This document shows positions 1 to 8,670 of a stretch of DNA of 35,029 bases, in pieces. The notes under the pieces are model-generated. The model ran no database searches and was not told the origin of the DNA. It saw nothing but the letters and a program-made list of their open reading frames with translations. The translations under genes were made by a program, and so were the position numbers. Numbering within the stretch: the first letter of the stretch is position 1; every line of letters begins with the position of its first letter. The stretch comes from Pseudomonadota bacterium (GTDB lineage Bacteria > Pseudomonadota > Gammaproteobacteria > Steroidobacterales > Woeseiaceae), in assembly GCA_027618995.1 (NCBI GenBank), contig JAQCGO010000024.1, positions 1-35,029 on the forward strand, written 5' to 3'.

Positions 1-104
1 TTACTGAAAGCGATCAGGGTGACGGCGTTGTCGTTTATGAATTTTTCGGCAAAGATGCGGCGGGCGAAGTCGCCAGGATCGAAATCAAGTGGGCCGAGGG
101 GCAC
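1..104 (-). CDS. Possible 5' part of an unrecognised gene running off the left edge
   Basis: On the minus strand, directly after the stop of the TonB-dependent receptor, a frame is open to the left edge of the window. A GTG at 104-102 would start a protein beginning VPLGPLDFDPGDFARRIF and continuing AEKFINDNAVTLIAFS. The composition looks like real protein and the frame begins within 10 bases of the receptor stop, which would suit a co-transcribed gene. I do not recognise the family, only about 34 residues are visible, and no clear ribosome binding site precedes the GTG, so this is tentative. Confidence 0.3.
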   Translation of the reverse strand, partial: MPLGPLDFDPGDFARRIFAEKFINDNAVTLIAFS

Positions 105-113
105 GCCGAACTG

Positions 114-2198
114 TTACTCGATGAGCGGCTGCGCTGATCCCGCCAGGCCGAAGTTGACGACCACCCCGGCGTAGAAATTGCGCTCCGGGGCCGGTTCGTA
201 GTAACGGCCGCCGAACGCATTGATCCGAATATTGCTGTTGTAGTGCTCGTCAAAAATATTGTTGATACCAACATAGGGCCGCAGGTTCCAGCGACGGAGC
301 TGCCACTCGTAGCCGAGGCGAACGTTCGACGTTGTAAAACTGTCGACCGACGTCGAATTGTCGTTGTTCGCGAATAACTCTCCGGAGTACTGCGTTTCAA
401 ACGTCGCGCTGAGTCCTCGGCCGTTCGCATAATTCAGACCGATATAGCCGAAATGCTCGGGCAGGCCCGGTAGATGCTTGCCACCGAAGTCGTCTCCGTC
501 TTCGACGAACTCATCGAACGTGAAATCGGACCAGGTATAAGAGACGTCGGCGGAGAAGCCGTTGTCGGCGCGCCATGAGAGTGCGGCTTCGACACCGTCG
601 CGCGTTGAGGAGCCCGCATTGGTATAGAAAACGCGACCCGGCGATGTCGCGACCTCGAACGGGATCAACTCCTGTTCCAGGTCGATGTGAAAAATCGATA
701 GTTCATAAAAGAGCGAGTTGCGTGTCGCCTTAAAGCCGATCTCGTAGTTGTCCGCAAGCTGCGGCTTTAGCGATTCGTTGAATCCACCCGAACCGTCCGG
801 GTTGGCCAGCTCTGTTGTCGTTGGTGTCTCGAAGGAACTGCTCCACGAGGCGAACAACACATTCGAACCCGATACGCGATTGACTGAGAGCGACGGGCTC
901 CACTGGTCGAATTGCAATTCGCCGGAGTCATCTCCGTCCGCAAAATAATGGTCTTGCACGTCAAAGTGTACGTCGTCCTGTCGCAGGCCCGCGGAGGCAG
1001 ACCATTGCTCAGACAGTGGCAGCTGAGCCTGCAGATACACGCCGTGGCTGTCCACCGTTTCGTCCTGCTCAAATACCATGTCGCCAACGACGCCCGCGTT
1101 GTTATCCAATCGTTGTCGTTCGTCGTCCTGGCGGTCCAGATCGAATCCGGCCGTCACGCGCAGTCGCTGCGCTGTCATTTCGGGGAAGCTGTATTGTGCG
1201 CCGAGGCCGTAAAAGAAGCGCTCCAGATCGACCGCGCCACCGCTGACGAACGGCAGAGTACTCGCAAAGTCTCGCCAGACGTAATAGTTGCGCAGCATCA
1301 ATTCACCGCCAAGCCGGTCAGTCTTGTACACGGCACCGATGCGTTGCTGGTCAAGTGCTTCGCCGGCATCGAACAGAACGTTTTGTGCGCGGGCGGAGCT
1401 TCGGTCCAGCGCCACCTGGGCTGCGTCGATACCGCCGGGGTCGTCCGCCTGCGGCTGATCCGTGTTGTTGACGGCGAACAACAACTCGTCGTGACCTGAT
1501 AGCTTTAGCGAAAATTTCGAGTTGAAGGATGTGCCGCGCGCACCGCTGTGATCCCGATAGCCGTCGAGCTCGGTCTCAGCCACGTTTAACATATAGTTGA
1601 GCGAGCCGTTGCTTCCCGCCACCTTTAACTGCGGGCGCCAATAGCCGTCGTCGCCCGCAGCCAGCGTCGCCTCGGCATAAGGACTGTCGGTCTCCAGCTC
1701 ACTGTAGATCGCGATGACGCCGCCGGCGGCATTGCCATAGAGCGACGATGCTGGGCCGCGCAGGATCTCGATGCGGCTGGCGGAGCCGAGGTCAATGCTA
1801 TCGACACCGGACTGGCCATCGGGCAGGGTTTCTGGAATGTCGTCCACGTAGATCCTGAGGCCGCGAATGCCGAAGTTCGATCGGGCGCCGAAACCGCGCA
1901 GCGACACTTTCAGGTCTTGCGCGAAGTTGTAGCGGTTCTGCATGTACAGACCGGGCACCCGCAGCAGCGCCTCGTCGAGTCCAAGCAGTTGCTGCCCGTT
2001 CTGGATTTCCTGCCGGTCCACTACCGAGACCGAGCGCGCCACATCGCGCAGCGATGATTCGAGTCGTGTTGCGCTGACAACGATCTCGTCGAGCGTATCG
2101 GCATAGGCCTCGCCCGCAAACATGGTCAGCGACAGGCAGGCGAGCCGCGCGACTTCAGATTTTGTGATGATCGCTTTCTTCCTGTGGGCCTGAGACAT
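114..2198 (-). CDS. yncD: TonB-dependent outer-membrane receptor, YncD/PqqU-like
   Basis: Outer-membrane active transporter of 694 residues, energised by TonB. An ATG at 2198 is preferred over the upstream in-frame TTG at 2207. A basic N-terminus and hydrophobic stretch end near AYA|DTLDE (about residue 33), followed by a TonB-box-like DEIVVSATR, the plug domain (about 45-155; RGFGARSNFGIRG, PDGQSGVDSIDL, RGPASSLYGNAAGG) and a long beta-barrel. Barrel motifs recalled from E. coli YncD are present: GYRDHSGA, ADDPGG, GDDSGE, FETPT and GGRYYEPAPERN. YncD was shown to import pyrroloquinoline quinone and renamed PqqU, so PQQ is the first candidate substrate; a ferric chelate is the alternative. 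The protein ends GLAGSAQPLIE, about ten residues beyond the usual terminal barrel strand ending VVVNF, which is unusual. It is divergent from the molybdenum hydroxylase genes. Confidence 0.9.
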   Translation of the reverse strand: MSQAHRKKAIITKSEVARLACLSLTMFAGEAYADTLDEIVVSATRLESSLRDVARSVSVVDRQEIQNGQQLLGLDEALLRVPGLYMQNRYNFAQDLKVSLRGFGARSNFGIRGLRIYVDDIPETLPDGQSGVDSIDLGSASRIEILRGPASSLYGNAAGGVIAIYSELETDSPYAEATLAAGDDGYWRPQLKVAGSNGSLNYMLNVAETELDGYRDHSGARGTSFNSKFSLKLSGHDELLFAVNNTDQPQADDPGGIDAAQVALDRSSARAQNVLFDAGEALDQQRIGAVYKTDRLGGELMLRNYYVWRDFASTLPFVSGGAVDLERFFYGLGAQYSFPEMTAQRLRVTAGFDLDRQDDERQRLDNNAGVVGDMVFEQDETVDSHGVYLQAQLPLSEQWSASAGLRQDDVHFDVQDHYFADGDDSGELQFDQWSPSLSVNRVSGSNVLFASWSSSFETPTTTELANPDGSGGFNESLKPQLADNYEIGFKATRNSLFYELSIFHIDLEQELIPFEVATSPGRVFYTNAGSSTRDGVEAALSWRADNGFSADVSYTWSDFTFDEFVEDGDDFGGKHLPGLPEHFGYIGLNYANGRGLSATFETQYSGELFANNDNSTSVDSFTTSNVRLGYEWQLRRWNLRPYVGINNIFDEHYNSNIRINAFGGRYYEPAPERNFYAGVVVNFGLAGSAQPLIE

Positions 2199-2311
2199 GT
2201 CCTGCAACTACTATAATTTAATTAAAAGCACCGCGCGAACCTGTTTGCTATGGCCCGAAATCAGGCGCGGCACTACACTGCTTGCGGCAAATTATTCGAA
2301 TGGGGAATTCC
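2199..2311. promoter_or_regulatory. Divergent intergenic region between receptor and hydroxylase genes
   Basis: About 110 bases separate the two divergent start codons, so promoters for both should lie here. The only strongly AT-rich patch is around 2210-2227 and includes TATAAT at 2212-2217 on the plus strand. On the minus strand the same patch reads TTAATTAAATTATAG, close to the receptor start. No convincing -35 partner, Fur box or other operator was seen. For the plus-strand gene, GGGG at 2302-2305 lies a normal distance before the ATG at 2312. Confidence 0.3.
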
Positions 2312-2770
2312 ATGGCGATCGAATTGACACTCAACGGCACAGTACAATCTCTTGAGGCGGAGCCAGATATGCCGCTGCTCTGGGCGATTCGGGACCTGGC
2401 CGGCATGACCGGTACCAAGTTTGGCTGCGGGAAGGCGCTCTGTGGCGCCTGCACCGTGCACGTGGACGGTCAGCCTGTGCGTTCCTGCAGCTTCCCGGTG
2501 TCGGCTGTGGCCGGCAAATCGGTGACCACGATCGAGGGGATTTCAACGGACGGCAGCCACCCGGTCCAGGTCGCGTGGCGCGAACTTAATGTCGCGCAAT
2601 GCGGTTACTGCCAGTCGGGGCAGATCATGAGCGCGGTTGCCCTGCTGGAAAAAACGCCAAACCCTGCGGACGAGGACATCGATCTCGCAATGAGCGGCAA
2701 TATTTGCCGCTGTGGCACCTATACGCGAATTCGCGCGGCGATACACAAGGCCGCCGGGAGTGCGTCATGA
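2312..2770 (+). CDS. (2Fe-2S)-binding small subunit of a molybdenum hydroxylase (IorA-like)
   Basis: Iron-sulfur subunit of 152 residues that passes electrons from the molybdenum subunit encoded next. It is complete: a plant-ferredoxin-type [2Fe-2S] domain with Cys39, Cys44, Cys47 and Cys59 ([17 protein letters not shown]), then the [2Fe-2S]-binding helical domain with Cys97, Cys100, Cys132 and Cys134 ([18 protein letters not shown]). Order and spacing are those of the xanthine oxidase superfamily and the length fits the isoquinoline 1-oxidoreductase alpha type. The ATG at 2312 has GGGG six bases upstream; in-frame starts at 2282 and 2300 are less well placed. The stop overlaps the next start (ATGA), which indicates translational coupling. 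No signal peptide is seen, so export would have to occur by hitch-hiking on the Tat signal of its partner. Confidence 0.93.
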   Translation: MAIELTLNGTVQSLEAEPDMPLLWAIRDLAGMTGTKFGCGKALCGACTVHVDGQPVRSCSFPVSAVAGKSVTTIEGISTDGSHPVQVAWRELNVAQCGYCQSGQIMSAVALLEKTPNPADEDIDLAMSGNICRCGTYTRIRAAIHKAAGSAS

Positions 2771-5016
2771 ACAATCTCTTTAGGAATGTGAGCAGAATTT
2801 CACGTCGCGATTTCCTGCGCAACACAGGCTATGCCGGCGGTGGCCTGATCATCGCTGCGAATTTCGCCGCCTGCTCGAGTGACAAGGCCTTACCCGGTGG
2901 CAACTTCGCGCCCAACGTCTACGTCAACGTGAAAGAGAACGGCGATGTAGAGATCGTCTGCCATCGTTCGGAAATGGGACAGGGTGTGCGTACCTCGATC
3001 ATGCAGGTTATTGCCGACGAAATGGAGGCCGATTGGGATCGGGTGACCCTGTTGCAGGCTACCGGTGACGTCAAGTATGGCGACCAGAACACCGATGGCT
3101 CAACGAGTATTCGCAAGCATTTCGACATGCTGCGCAACGCCGGGGCGGTCACGCGGCAGATGCTCGTGAATGCCGCCGCCGATGCCTGGGGTGTGCCGGC
3201 TGCCGAGTGTCGCGGCCTGAATCACGCCGTGCATCACGAGGCTTCGGGCAAGTCGCTCGGCTATGGCGAGCTCGCCGGGCATGCGGCGACGCTGCGCGTG
3301 CCCGAGGACGTGGTGCTCAAATCGCCCGAGGACTATCGCTATATCGGCAAGCCCATGGATCTCGTCGATGGCATGGCGTTCACGGTCGGCACCGCGGCCT
3401 ACGGCATCGATACGGTGTTGCCCGGCATGCTGCACGCGTCAATCGAGCGCTGTCCCGTTATTGGCGGCAAGCTCGTGTCCGTCGATGACTCGGCAGCTCG
3501 GGCGATTGCCGGTGTCGTGGACGTGATTCAGCTGAGCGATGGCGTTTTGCCGCCGGTATTCAACCCGCTCGGTGGCGTCGCGGTGCTGGCGACCAACACC
3601 TGGGCGGCGCAACGCGGCCGCGCGGCGCTGAAAATCGAATGGGATCTCGGCGCCAATGCGAGCTACGACTCGCCTGCCTATCGCAAGACACTGGAAGCGA
3701 GTGCCAGGGCGGAGGGTTCAAAGATACTGGCACGCGGCGACCTGGCCGCGGCTTTTGCCGGTGCTGCCAAGACGCTCGATGCCGTTTACTACGCGCCCAT
3801 GTTGTCGCAGGCGCCGATGGAGCCGCCGGCCGCGACCGCCATCATCAATGCCGACGGTAGTTGCGAGGTATGGGCCTGCACTCAGGATCCCCAGACGGCA
3901 CAGGGTGTTGTCGCGGGCGCACTCGGTATCGAGCCCGCGCAGGTAACGATCAATGTCACGCTGCTCGGCGGAGGTTTCGGGCGCAAGTCCAAGCCCGACT
4001 TCGTCGCCGAGGCCGCCTTGCTGGCGCAGAAATCCGGCAAGCCCGTCAAGGTCACATGGACGCGCGAAGACGACATACGCCACGGCTATTTTCATTCCGA
4101 GAGCTGCCAGTACCTGCGCGGCGCCATCGACGCCGACGGCAATACCACGGCCTGGCTGCAGCGCACGGCGTTTCCGTCCATATTCGCGACCTTCGGGCCG
4201 GCGGACGGCCCGGCAGCGATGGAACTTGGCCTCGGTTGCGTCGACAACCCGTATGCCATTGAGAACATGCAAATCGAATCCTGCAAGGCGACGGCGCATT
4301 TTCGCATCGGCTGGCTGCGTTCCGTCTGCAACGTGTTCCATGCCTTCGCCGCGAACAGTTTTGCAGCTGAACTTGCGCACCTGGCGGGCCGCGATCCAAA
4401 GGACTACCTGCTGGAGCTCATCGGTGGAGATCGGCACGTGATACCGGCCGACAGCGGTGGTGAATACGACAACTACGGGCAGGATATTGGTGAGCACCCG
4501 ATCGATACGGCGCGGCTCAAGGCGGTTCTGGAAAAAGCGGCGTCGATGGCGAACTGGGGCCGGACGTTGCCGCGCGGCAGCGGCTTAGGCATCGCCGTGC
4601 ATCGTTCTTTCCTCGCCTACGTTGCGACCGCGGCAGAAGTCAGCGTGAGCGACGCGGGCGCACTAAAGGTCGAGGAAATGTGGACCGTGATTGATGCAGG
4701 CACTGTCGTGAACCCGGATCGCGTTACCGCACAGATGGAGGGCGCCGGGATTTTCGGCATGAGCCTCACGCTGCACGGCGAGATTACGGGTACTAGCGGC
4801 GCGATCGTGCAGGGAAATTTCGACAGCTACCCCGTGGTACGCATGAACGAAGCGCCGACGGCGATCCATGTACACGTCATGCCGTCCGGTGCGCGCCCCG
4901 GTGGTGTCGGTGAGCCCGGCGTGCCGCCGGTCGCGCCCGCTATTTGCAACGCGATTTTCGCAGCGACGGGCAAGCGCGTGCGCGAATTGCCGCTGCGCAA
5001 TGTGAGCCTAGCCTGA
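2767..5016 (+). CDS. Molybdenum-cofactor hydroxylase large subunit (IorB-like), Tat-exported
   Basis: Catalytic subunit of 749 residues, expected to hydroxylate an aldehyde or N-heterocycle using molybdopterin. It begins with a twin-arginine signal (RRDFLR, about 13-18) and a hydrophobic segment ending FAAC at residue 36, which could be a lipobox. Family motifs follow in order: [46 protein letters not shown] and the C-terminal [13 protein letters not shown], whose Glu (about 716) matches the catalytic base of the family. The length is typical for IorB-type enzymes that work with a separate ferredoxin-like subunit and usually a c-type cytochrome. No cytochrome gene is adjacent. The start is fixed by ATGA overlap with the small subunit; the frame is open farther upstream but that part overlaps the small subunit. 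The substrate cannot be inferred from sequence. Confidence 0.92.
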   Translation: MNNLFRNVSRISRRDFLRNTGYAGGGLIIAANFAACSSDKALPGGNFAPNVYVNVKENGDVEIVCHRSEMGQGVRTSIMQVIADEMEADWDRVTLLQATGDVKYGDQNTDGSTSIRKHFDMLRNAGAVTRQMLVNAAADAWGVPAAECRGLNHAVHHEASGKSLGYGELAGHAATLRVPEDVVLKSPEDYRYIGKPMDLVDGMAFTVGTAAYGIDTVLPGMLHASIERCPVIGGKLVSVDDSAARAIAGVVDVIQLSDGVLPPVFNPLGGVAVLATNTWAAQRGRAALKIEWDLGANASYDSPAYRKTLEASARAEGSKILARGDLAAAFAGAAKTLDAVYYAPMLSQAPMEPPAATAIINADGSCEVWACTQDPQTAQGVVAGALGIEPAQVTINVTLLGGGFGRKSKPDFVAEAALLAQKSGKPVKVTWTREDDIRHGYFHSESCQYLRGAIDADGNTTAWLQRTAFPSIFATFGPADGPAAMELGLGCVDNPYAIENMQIESCKATAHFRIGWLRSVCNVFHAFAANSFAAELAHLAGRDPKDYLLELIGGDRHVIPADSGGEYDNYGQDIGEHPIDTARLKAVLEKAASMANWGRTLPRGSGLGIAVHRSFLAYVATAAEVSVSDAGALKVEEMWTVIDAGTVVNPDRVTAQMEGAGIFGMSLTLHGEITGTSGAIVQGNFDSYPVVRMNEAPTAIHVHVMPSGARPGGVGEPGVPPVAPAICNAIFAATGKRVRELPLRNVSLA

Positions 5017-5025
5017 GGGTCGCGC

Positions 5026-5385
5026 TCAGGCGACGAACTGCTCCTCTTCGGTGCTGCCCGCCAACGCGGTCGTGGATGACAGGCCATCCATGATCGTGTT
5101 CTGCACGGCGTCGAAGTATCCGGCGCCGACGAAGGACTGGTGCCTGGCGGCGCGAAAGCCGAACTGCTCGTCGGCAAATTCCTGCTGCTGCAGCTGCGAA
5201 TAGGCATACATTCCTTCTGCTTTGTACGCGCGCGCCAGCCGGAACATGCTCGAATTCAGTGCATGCCAGCCCGCGAGAGTAATGAACTGGAATTTGTAAC
5301 CCATCCTGCCAAGTTCTTCGCGGAATTTACGCATCGTGGCGTCGTCGAGGTTTGACTTCCAGTTGAACGACGGCGAACAGTTCAT
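5026..5385 (-). pseudogene. aceA: Isocitrate lyase C-terminal fragment (aceA relic)
   Basis: The 119-residue frame matches the C-terminal quarter of isocitrate lyase, the glyoxylate-shunt enzyme that cleaves isocitrate to glyoxylate and succinate. Recognisable blocks are [37 protein letters not shown] and [12 protein letters not shown]. The family is normally about 430 residues. Everything upstream is missing, including the barrel and the catalytic cysteine loop (KKCGH), so it cannot be an active lyase. Homology starts abruptly at the first codon, where the NUDIX fragment upstream also ends. The frame converges on the molybdenum hydroxylase gene with a 9-base gap. The natural C-terminus and stop are retained, so only the 5' part was lost. 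Confidence 0.88.
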
Positions 5386-5591
5386 GAGTACTCGCCGAGC
5401 GTGTAACGACTTTGTCCTACGAGCCAGGTATGTTCGTCATCATCGAGCGGCAGGATTGCGACAGCGATGTTCTTGAAGTGCACGTACCCGTATTGGTTCT
5501 CGCCACCGCCGGGATTTCGGACATGGTCTTCAAGGACTGTCATCCAGTCATTATCGTAAATCGTGCGTGACGAATACCTTTTCCAGGCCAT
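5382..5591 (-). pseudogene. NUDIX hydrolase N-terminal fragment, truncated at a recombination junction
   Basis: From the ATG at 5591 this encodes 69 residues resembling the N-terminus of the ADP-ribose-pyrophosphatase-like NUDIX family: [51 protein letters not shown]. In intact relatives the next residues are typically WEIPEGG, leading into the Nudix box that binds metal and catalyses hydrolysis. Here the codon after Ser is TGA, and the next bases are isocitrate lyase sequence (ATGA overlap). The whole Nudix box is missing. Both fragments lie on the same strand, so one deletion joining a NUDIX 5' end to an aceA 3' end explains the arrangement; a chimeric assembly is the alternative. Confidence 0.85.
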
Positions 5592-5681
5592 AGATCGCCT
5601 ACCAAACAATGTGCGGGCCGCCAATGATATCGGGACCAGGCCCGAAAGGGTCAGAGCCTTTCACGGTAAGGGAATAAGTCA

Positions 5682-5717
5682 AATGCGAATCATTTGCATT
5701 TGCGAATACGTCGCATT
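5682..5717 (+). promoter_or_regulatory. Fur-box-like iron operator
   Basis: AATGCGAATCATTTGCATT at 5682-5700 is a good GC-adapted match to a Fur box (dyad of AATGATAAT-like half sites). It continues into an overlapping second dyad: TGCGAAT follows directly and TCGCATT at 5711-5717 pairs with AATGCGA at the left end. It lies 35-71 bases before the start codon of the porin gene, where a repressor would block transcription. Overlapping Fur sites are common at strongly iron-regulated promoters. Assignment to Fur is by pattern, supported by the iron-related look of the operon. Confidence 0.7.
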
Positions 5718-5722
5718 AAGAT
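5694..5722 (+). promoter_or_regulatory. Candidate sigma-70 promoter of the porin operon
   Basis: TTGCAT at 5694-5699 and TAAGAT at 5717-5722 are separated by 17 bases. Each is only a moderate match to consensus (three and four of six), but the spacing is ideal and both elements overlap the Fur-box-like repeat, as expected for an iron-repressed promoter. The ribosome binding site TTAGAGG lies at 5737-5743, before the ATG at 5753. Confidence 0.4.
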
Positions 5723-5752
5723 TGCAGCGTTCCCTGTTAGAGGCAAAAATTC

Positions 5753-6979
5753 ATGAAGACATACGCGTCCTGGCTAGTCTCGGTCGTGCTGCTTTGCGCC
5801 ACACCTGCGTGGTCTGAAACACCGAATATTGAGGAAATCTGGGCTATCGTCCAGCAACAACAGTTGGAGATCGAACAACTCAAGCAGCAGCTCGCTGTCG
5901 CCGACGCACAGCTCGCGGCCAACGACCAGAAGATCGAGGCCACCGGTGACTACCTGGAAACGATCGTCGTACCGGCTGCTTTGCCGACGACACAGATCAG
6001 CGGTTACGGCGAGGTGCATTACAACAACCTGGATGCCGAGGATAGCGCCCGCGACCTGGAAGAGATCGACTTCCATCGCTTCGTGCTGTTCTTCGGTCAT
6101 GAATTTACCGATCGCATTCGCTTTTTCTCCGAACTCGAACTGGAGCACGCAGTCGCGGGTGACGAGCAGCCGGGCGAGGTTGAGCTCGAGCAGGCTTATG
6201 TAGATTTGATGCTGAGCGACACTTTGTCGGCCAAGGCCGGCTTGTTCCTGTTGCCCATCGGCATCATTAACGAAACACATGAACCCACAACGTTCTATGG
6301 CGTGGAACGAAACTCCGTTGAGACCGACATCATTCCCTCTACGTGGTGGGAAGCCGGCGGGGCCATGAGTGGCCATTTCAGCAGCGGATTCAGCTGGGAT
6401 GTCGCGGCGCATTCGGGTCTTGCGATACCGACCACAGGCTCTGACGCGTTTCGCGTTCGCAGTGGCCGGCAAAAAGTGGCTCAGGCCGATGCAGACGATC
6501 TTGCCTATACAGCGCGCCTGCGCTACAGCGGCATGGCAGGCCTAGATCTCGGTCTGAGTTACCAGTACCAGTCTGATGCCAGCCAGGTCAGTGGCGACGG
6601 ACTCGATGAGGGTCAGCTGCTGGTCGTCAACGCGAGCTATAACCTTGGCGCATTTACACTCAAAGGTGTTTACGCGGACTGGAATTTCTCCGGCGCAGCC
6701 ATCGAAGCCGCTGGCGCTGACAGCCAGACAGGATGGTATCTCGAGCCCAGCTATCGCTTGACGACCACGCGCGGCGACTGGGGTATCTATGTTCGGTACC
6801 AGGACGTCTCCGCAGCGCGCACACAGGACCAGTTCACGCAGAACGAAATTGGCGTGAATTACTGGCCGACTGAGAAGGTCGTCGTCAAGTTTGATCTTCG
6901 CCAAAGAGATCACGATCTGACCAGCGAGATGGGCAGGGACTTCGACGGCTTCGATCTCGGACTTGGCTACCAGTTCTGA
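5753..6979 (+). CDS. Outer-membrane porin-like beta-barrel protein of an iron-regulated operon
   Basis: A 408-residue exported protein. A signal peptide of about 21 residues ends PAWS|ETPN, then comes a coiled-coil-like stretch (QQQQLEIEQLKQQLAVADAQ, about 37-56), then a barrel that opens ISGYGEVHYNNL and closes with the strand FDLGLGYQF ending in Phe, the usual outer-membrane assembly signal. The short periplasmic coiled coil before the barrel resembles phosphate-selective and related porins. The first gene behind the Fur-box-like site, it has its own ribosome binding site and shares bases with the next gene (TGATG). Together with the FMN and PepSY genes it suggests passage of an iron chelate or an electron-carrying small molecule across the outer membrane. 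Substrate and pore selectivity are not visible. Confidence 0.85.
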   Translation: MKTYASWLVSVVLLCATPAWSETPNIEEIWAIVQQQQLEIEQLKQQLAVADAQLAANDQKIEATGDYLETIVVPAALPTTQISGYGEVHYNNLDAEDSARDLEEIDFHRFVLFFGHEFTDRIRFFSELELEHAVAGDEQPGEVELEQAYVDLMLSDTLSAKAGLFLLPIGIINETHEPTTFYGVERNSVETDIIPSTWWEAGGAMSGHFSSGFSWDVAAHSGLAIPTTGSDAFRVRSGRQKVAQADADDLAYTARLRYSGMAGLDLGLSYQYQSDASQVSGDGLDEGQLLVVNASYNLGAFTLKGVYADWNFSGAAIEAAGADSQTGWYLEPSYRLTTTRGDWGIYVRYQDVSAARTQDQFTQNEIGVNYWPTEKVVVKFDLRQRDHDLTSEMGRDFDGFDLGLGYQF

Positions 6980-7542
6980 TGACCGGTAGATTCAAAAAGA
7001 ACCTGCGACGCATAGTGTATGCGGTGCTGCTGACATCGGCCGCCGCGATCGCCGCCGGTGAGGTTGGACGCTACCAGACCCGGGCAGAATTCCTGCTCGA
7101 GTCTTTCGGCACCGAGAACCCTGCCAGTGATGTGGTCTGGATCGACGATGAGCTGCGCGCAACCGCGGCGAAAGTGCTCGGTCATCCGCCAGCCATGCTG
7201 CGCGTGCGCTACTGGCACGAGGGTCCGAGAACCGCGTGGATCATCGACGAGGTTGGCAAGGAGCAGCCGATCACGTTCGGGGTCGTGGTCGAAGACGCCG
7301 CGATTCAGGTTTTGCGCGTGATGCAATTTCGGGAAAGCCGCGGTTGGGAAATTCGCTATCCGTTTTTTACCAAACAATTCTCACAGTTGCGGCTGACCGA
7401 TAGTGGTTCGCTCAGTCATGGCATCGATGCGATCAGTGGCGCTACACTCTCGGTGAAGGCCGCAACCGGGAGCGCGAATCTCGCGCTGGTACTCGATGAA
7501 TACACAAGACGCACAAGACGAAGTGCAGACATCACGCAGTAA
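6979..7542 (+). CDS. FMN-binding domain protein with covalent flavin site
   Basis: A 187-residue envelope protein with one N-terminal membrane or signal segment (about 11-27) and a C-terminal FMN-binding domain of the NqrC/RnfG/NosR type. The motif D-AISGATLS places Thr156 where the ApbE flavin transferase attaches FMN through a phosphoester in this family. A CxxCH haem motif is absent, so it is a flavin-only carrier. Its start overlaps the porin stop, and its last 47 bases overlap the PepSY gene, so the three are translationally coupled. In such clusters the protein is thought to move electrons across or outside the inner membrane, here plausibly to ferric iron. No apbE gene is present in the window, so flavinylation would rely on one elsewhere. 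Confidence 0.85.
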   Translation: MTGRFKKNLRRIVYAVLLTSAAAIAAGEVGRYQTRAEFLLESFGTENPASDVVWIDDELRATAAKVLGHPPAMLRVRYWHEGPRTAWIIDEVGKEQPITFGVVVEDAAIQVLRVMQFRESRGWEIRYPFFTKQFSQLRLTDSGSLSHGIDAISGATLSVKAATGSANLALVLDEYTRRTRRSADITQ

Positions 7543-8260
7543 GCACTGGGCGCGGAGCACGCACCGGGTGCTCGGTATGAGTGCGGCGCTGTTCCTCGTG
7601 CTCATCTCCTTAAGCGGACTGATTCTGAATCATGCGGATACGCTCGGTCTGCCGCGTACTGCGGCCGGCCCCTGGTTGCTCGGTTTGTACGGCATCGAAC
7701 TGCCGCCGGTTGATTCGGCGTACAGTACCGACGGCATACTGTTTGCGACCGCGGCGGAAAGCCTGTACGCCAATGGTGTCGAACTCGCGAAAGGCACAAG
7801 TCGCCTGTCGGGCGTTGTTGCGATCGAGAACGGCATCGTTGTGGCGACCGGAAGCGAATTCTTTGTGACCAATAGCGAGGCCGAATTGGTCGAACGGTTT
7901 GCGCCGGATGTCACGGGCGCAATACTGCAACTCGGGACCGATGGACAGCGTGTCCTTGTCGCGCTGCAGAATAGCTACGTGGAATTTGATCCTGAGCGCA
8001 TGAGTATGACCGCTCTTGAAGACCTGCCGCCGGATGGTATTCACTGGTCGCAGCCTGCAACGCCAACCGCTGAACAGGCCGAACAGGTCGGCTCGGCCGC
8101 GCTGGGCCTGGCGATCAACTGGGAGCGGGTCCTGCTCGATCTGCACAGCGGCAGGATTCTGCCCGGAGTCGGGCGTTACCTCGCAGACCTCACCGCACTC
8201 GCACTGCTATACATGTGTTTCAGTGGCATCGTGCTATGGACCCGGAGACGCCAATCATGA
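7496..8260 (+). CDS. PepSY-associated transmembrane protein, putative envelope reductase subunit
   Basis: A 254-residue membrane protein with one helix near the N-terminus (about 27-46, preceded by HWARSTHRVLG) and one at the C-terminus (about 228-248, ending CFSGIVLWTRRRQS). Between them lies a large soluble, presumably periplasmic, domain. This is a minimal PepSY-type layout: a helix with flanking histidines (His17, His23, His46) that in relatives such as FoxB-like siderophore reductases bind haem. The FSGIVLWTRR ending is characteristic of the family. It overlaps the FMN gene by 47 bases and the following gene by ATGA. In context it is likely to carry electrons from the inner membrane to the FMN domain. 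Haem binding is inferred, not shown. Confidence 0.8.
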   Translation: MNTQDAQDEVQTSRSKHWARSTHRVLGMSAALFLVLISLSGLILNHADTLGLPRTAAGPWLLGLYGIELPPVDSAYSTDGILFATAAESLYANGVELAKGTSRLSGVVAIENGIVVATGSEFFVTNSEAELVERFAPDVTGAILQLGTDGQRVLVALQNSYVEFDPERMSMTALEDLPPDGIHWSQPATPTAEQAEQVGSAALGLAINWERVLLDLHSGRILPGVGRYLADLTALALLYMCFSGIVLWTRRRQS

Positions 8261-8670
8261 CGCTCTTAAAAAACAAAATCCCGCCACCTGTGTTGTTACT
8301 GATTTTCGGTGTCGCCATGTGGTTTCTTGCGCACAGCGAGTTCGCCGTTGCCGTCGCGATACCGTATGCGCTAGTTTTAGCAATTGCACTGGCGGCCATT
8401 GGAATTTTTATCAGTGGCAGCGCCATACGCCGGTTTCGCGCCGCCGACACGACGGTCAATCCGCTCAAACCGGAAACCGCATCGGTACTGGTGCAAGGCG
8501 GCATCTTTGGCAAGTCGCGCAACCCGATGTACGTTGGCCTGCTGCTCGTACTGGCAGGCTGGGCGGTGTGGCTGGAAAGCCTGAGTTGCCTCGGCATCTT
8601 GCTGTTGTTTGTCGTGGTGATCACAGAGCTACAGATCAAGCCCGAGGAGAAAGCCCTGCGAACCTTGTAG
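8257..8670 (+). pseudogene. Isoprenylcysteine carboxyl methyltransferase-like membrane protein, C-terminally truncated
   Basis: From the ATG at 8257, which overlaps the PepSY stop, this encodes 137 residues of an ICMT/PEMT-type integral membrane methyltransferase. It has hydrophobic helices at about 10-25 and 31-50, then the conserved GIFGKSRNPMYVG (SAM-binding region) and ELQIKPEEKALRTL. Intact relatives continue with roughly 20-25 more residues (FG..Y..Y...VRRW type). Here a TAG follows Leu at the point where homology to a minus-strand Tat gene begins. The last conserved helix region is lost, so activity is doubtful. Placement at the end of the Fur-box operon may be original or a result of the rearrangement. 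Confidence 0.75.

Noticed and set aside
912..1499. Plus-strand open frame inside the TonB receptor gene
   Set aside because: Lies antisense to the barrel of a well-recognised receptor and resembles nothing.
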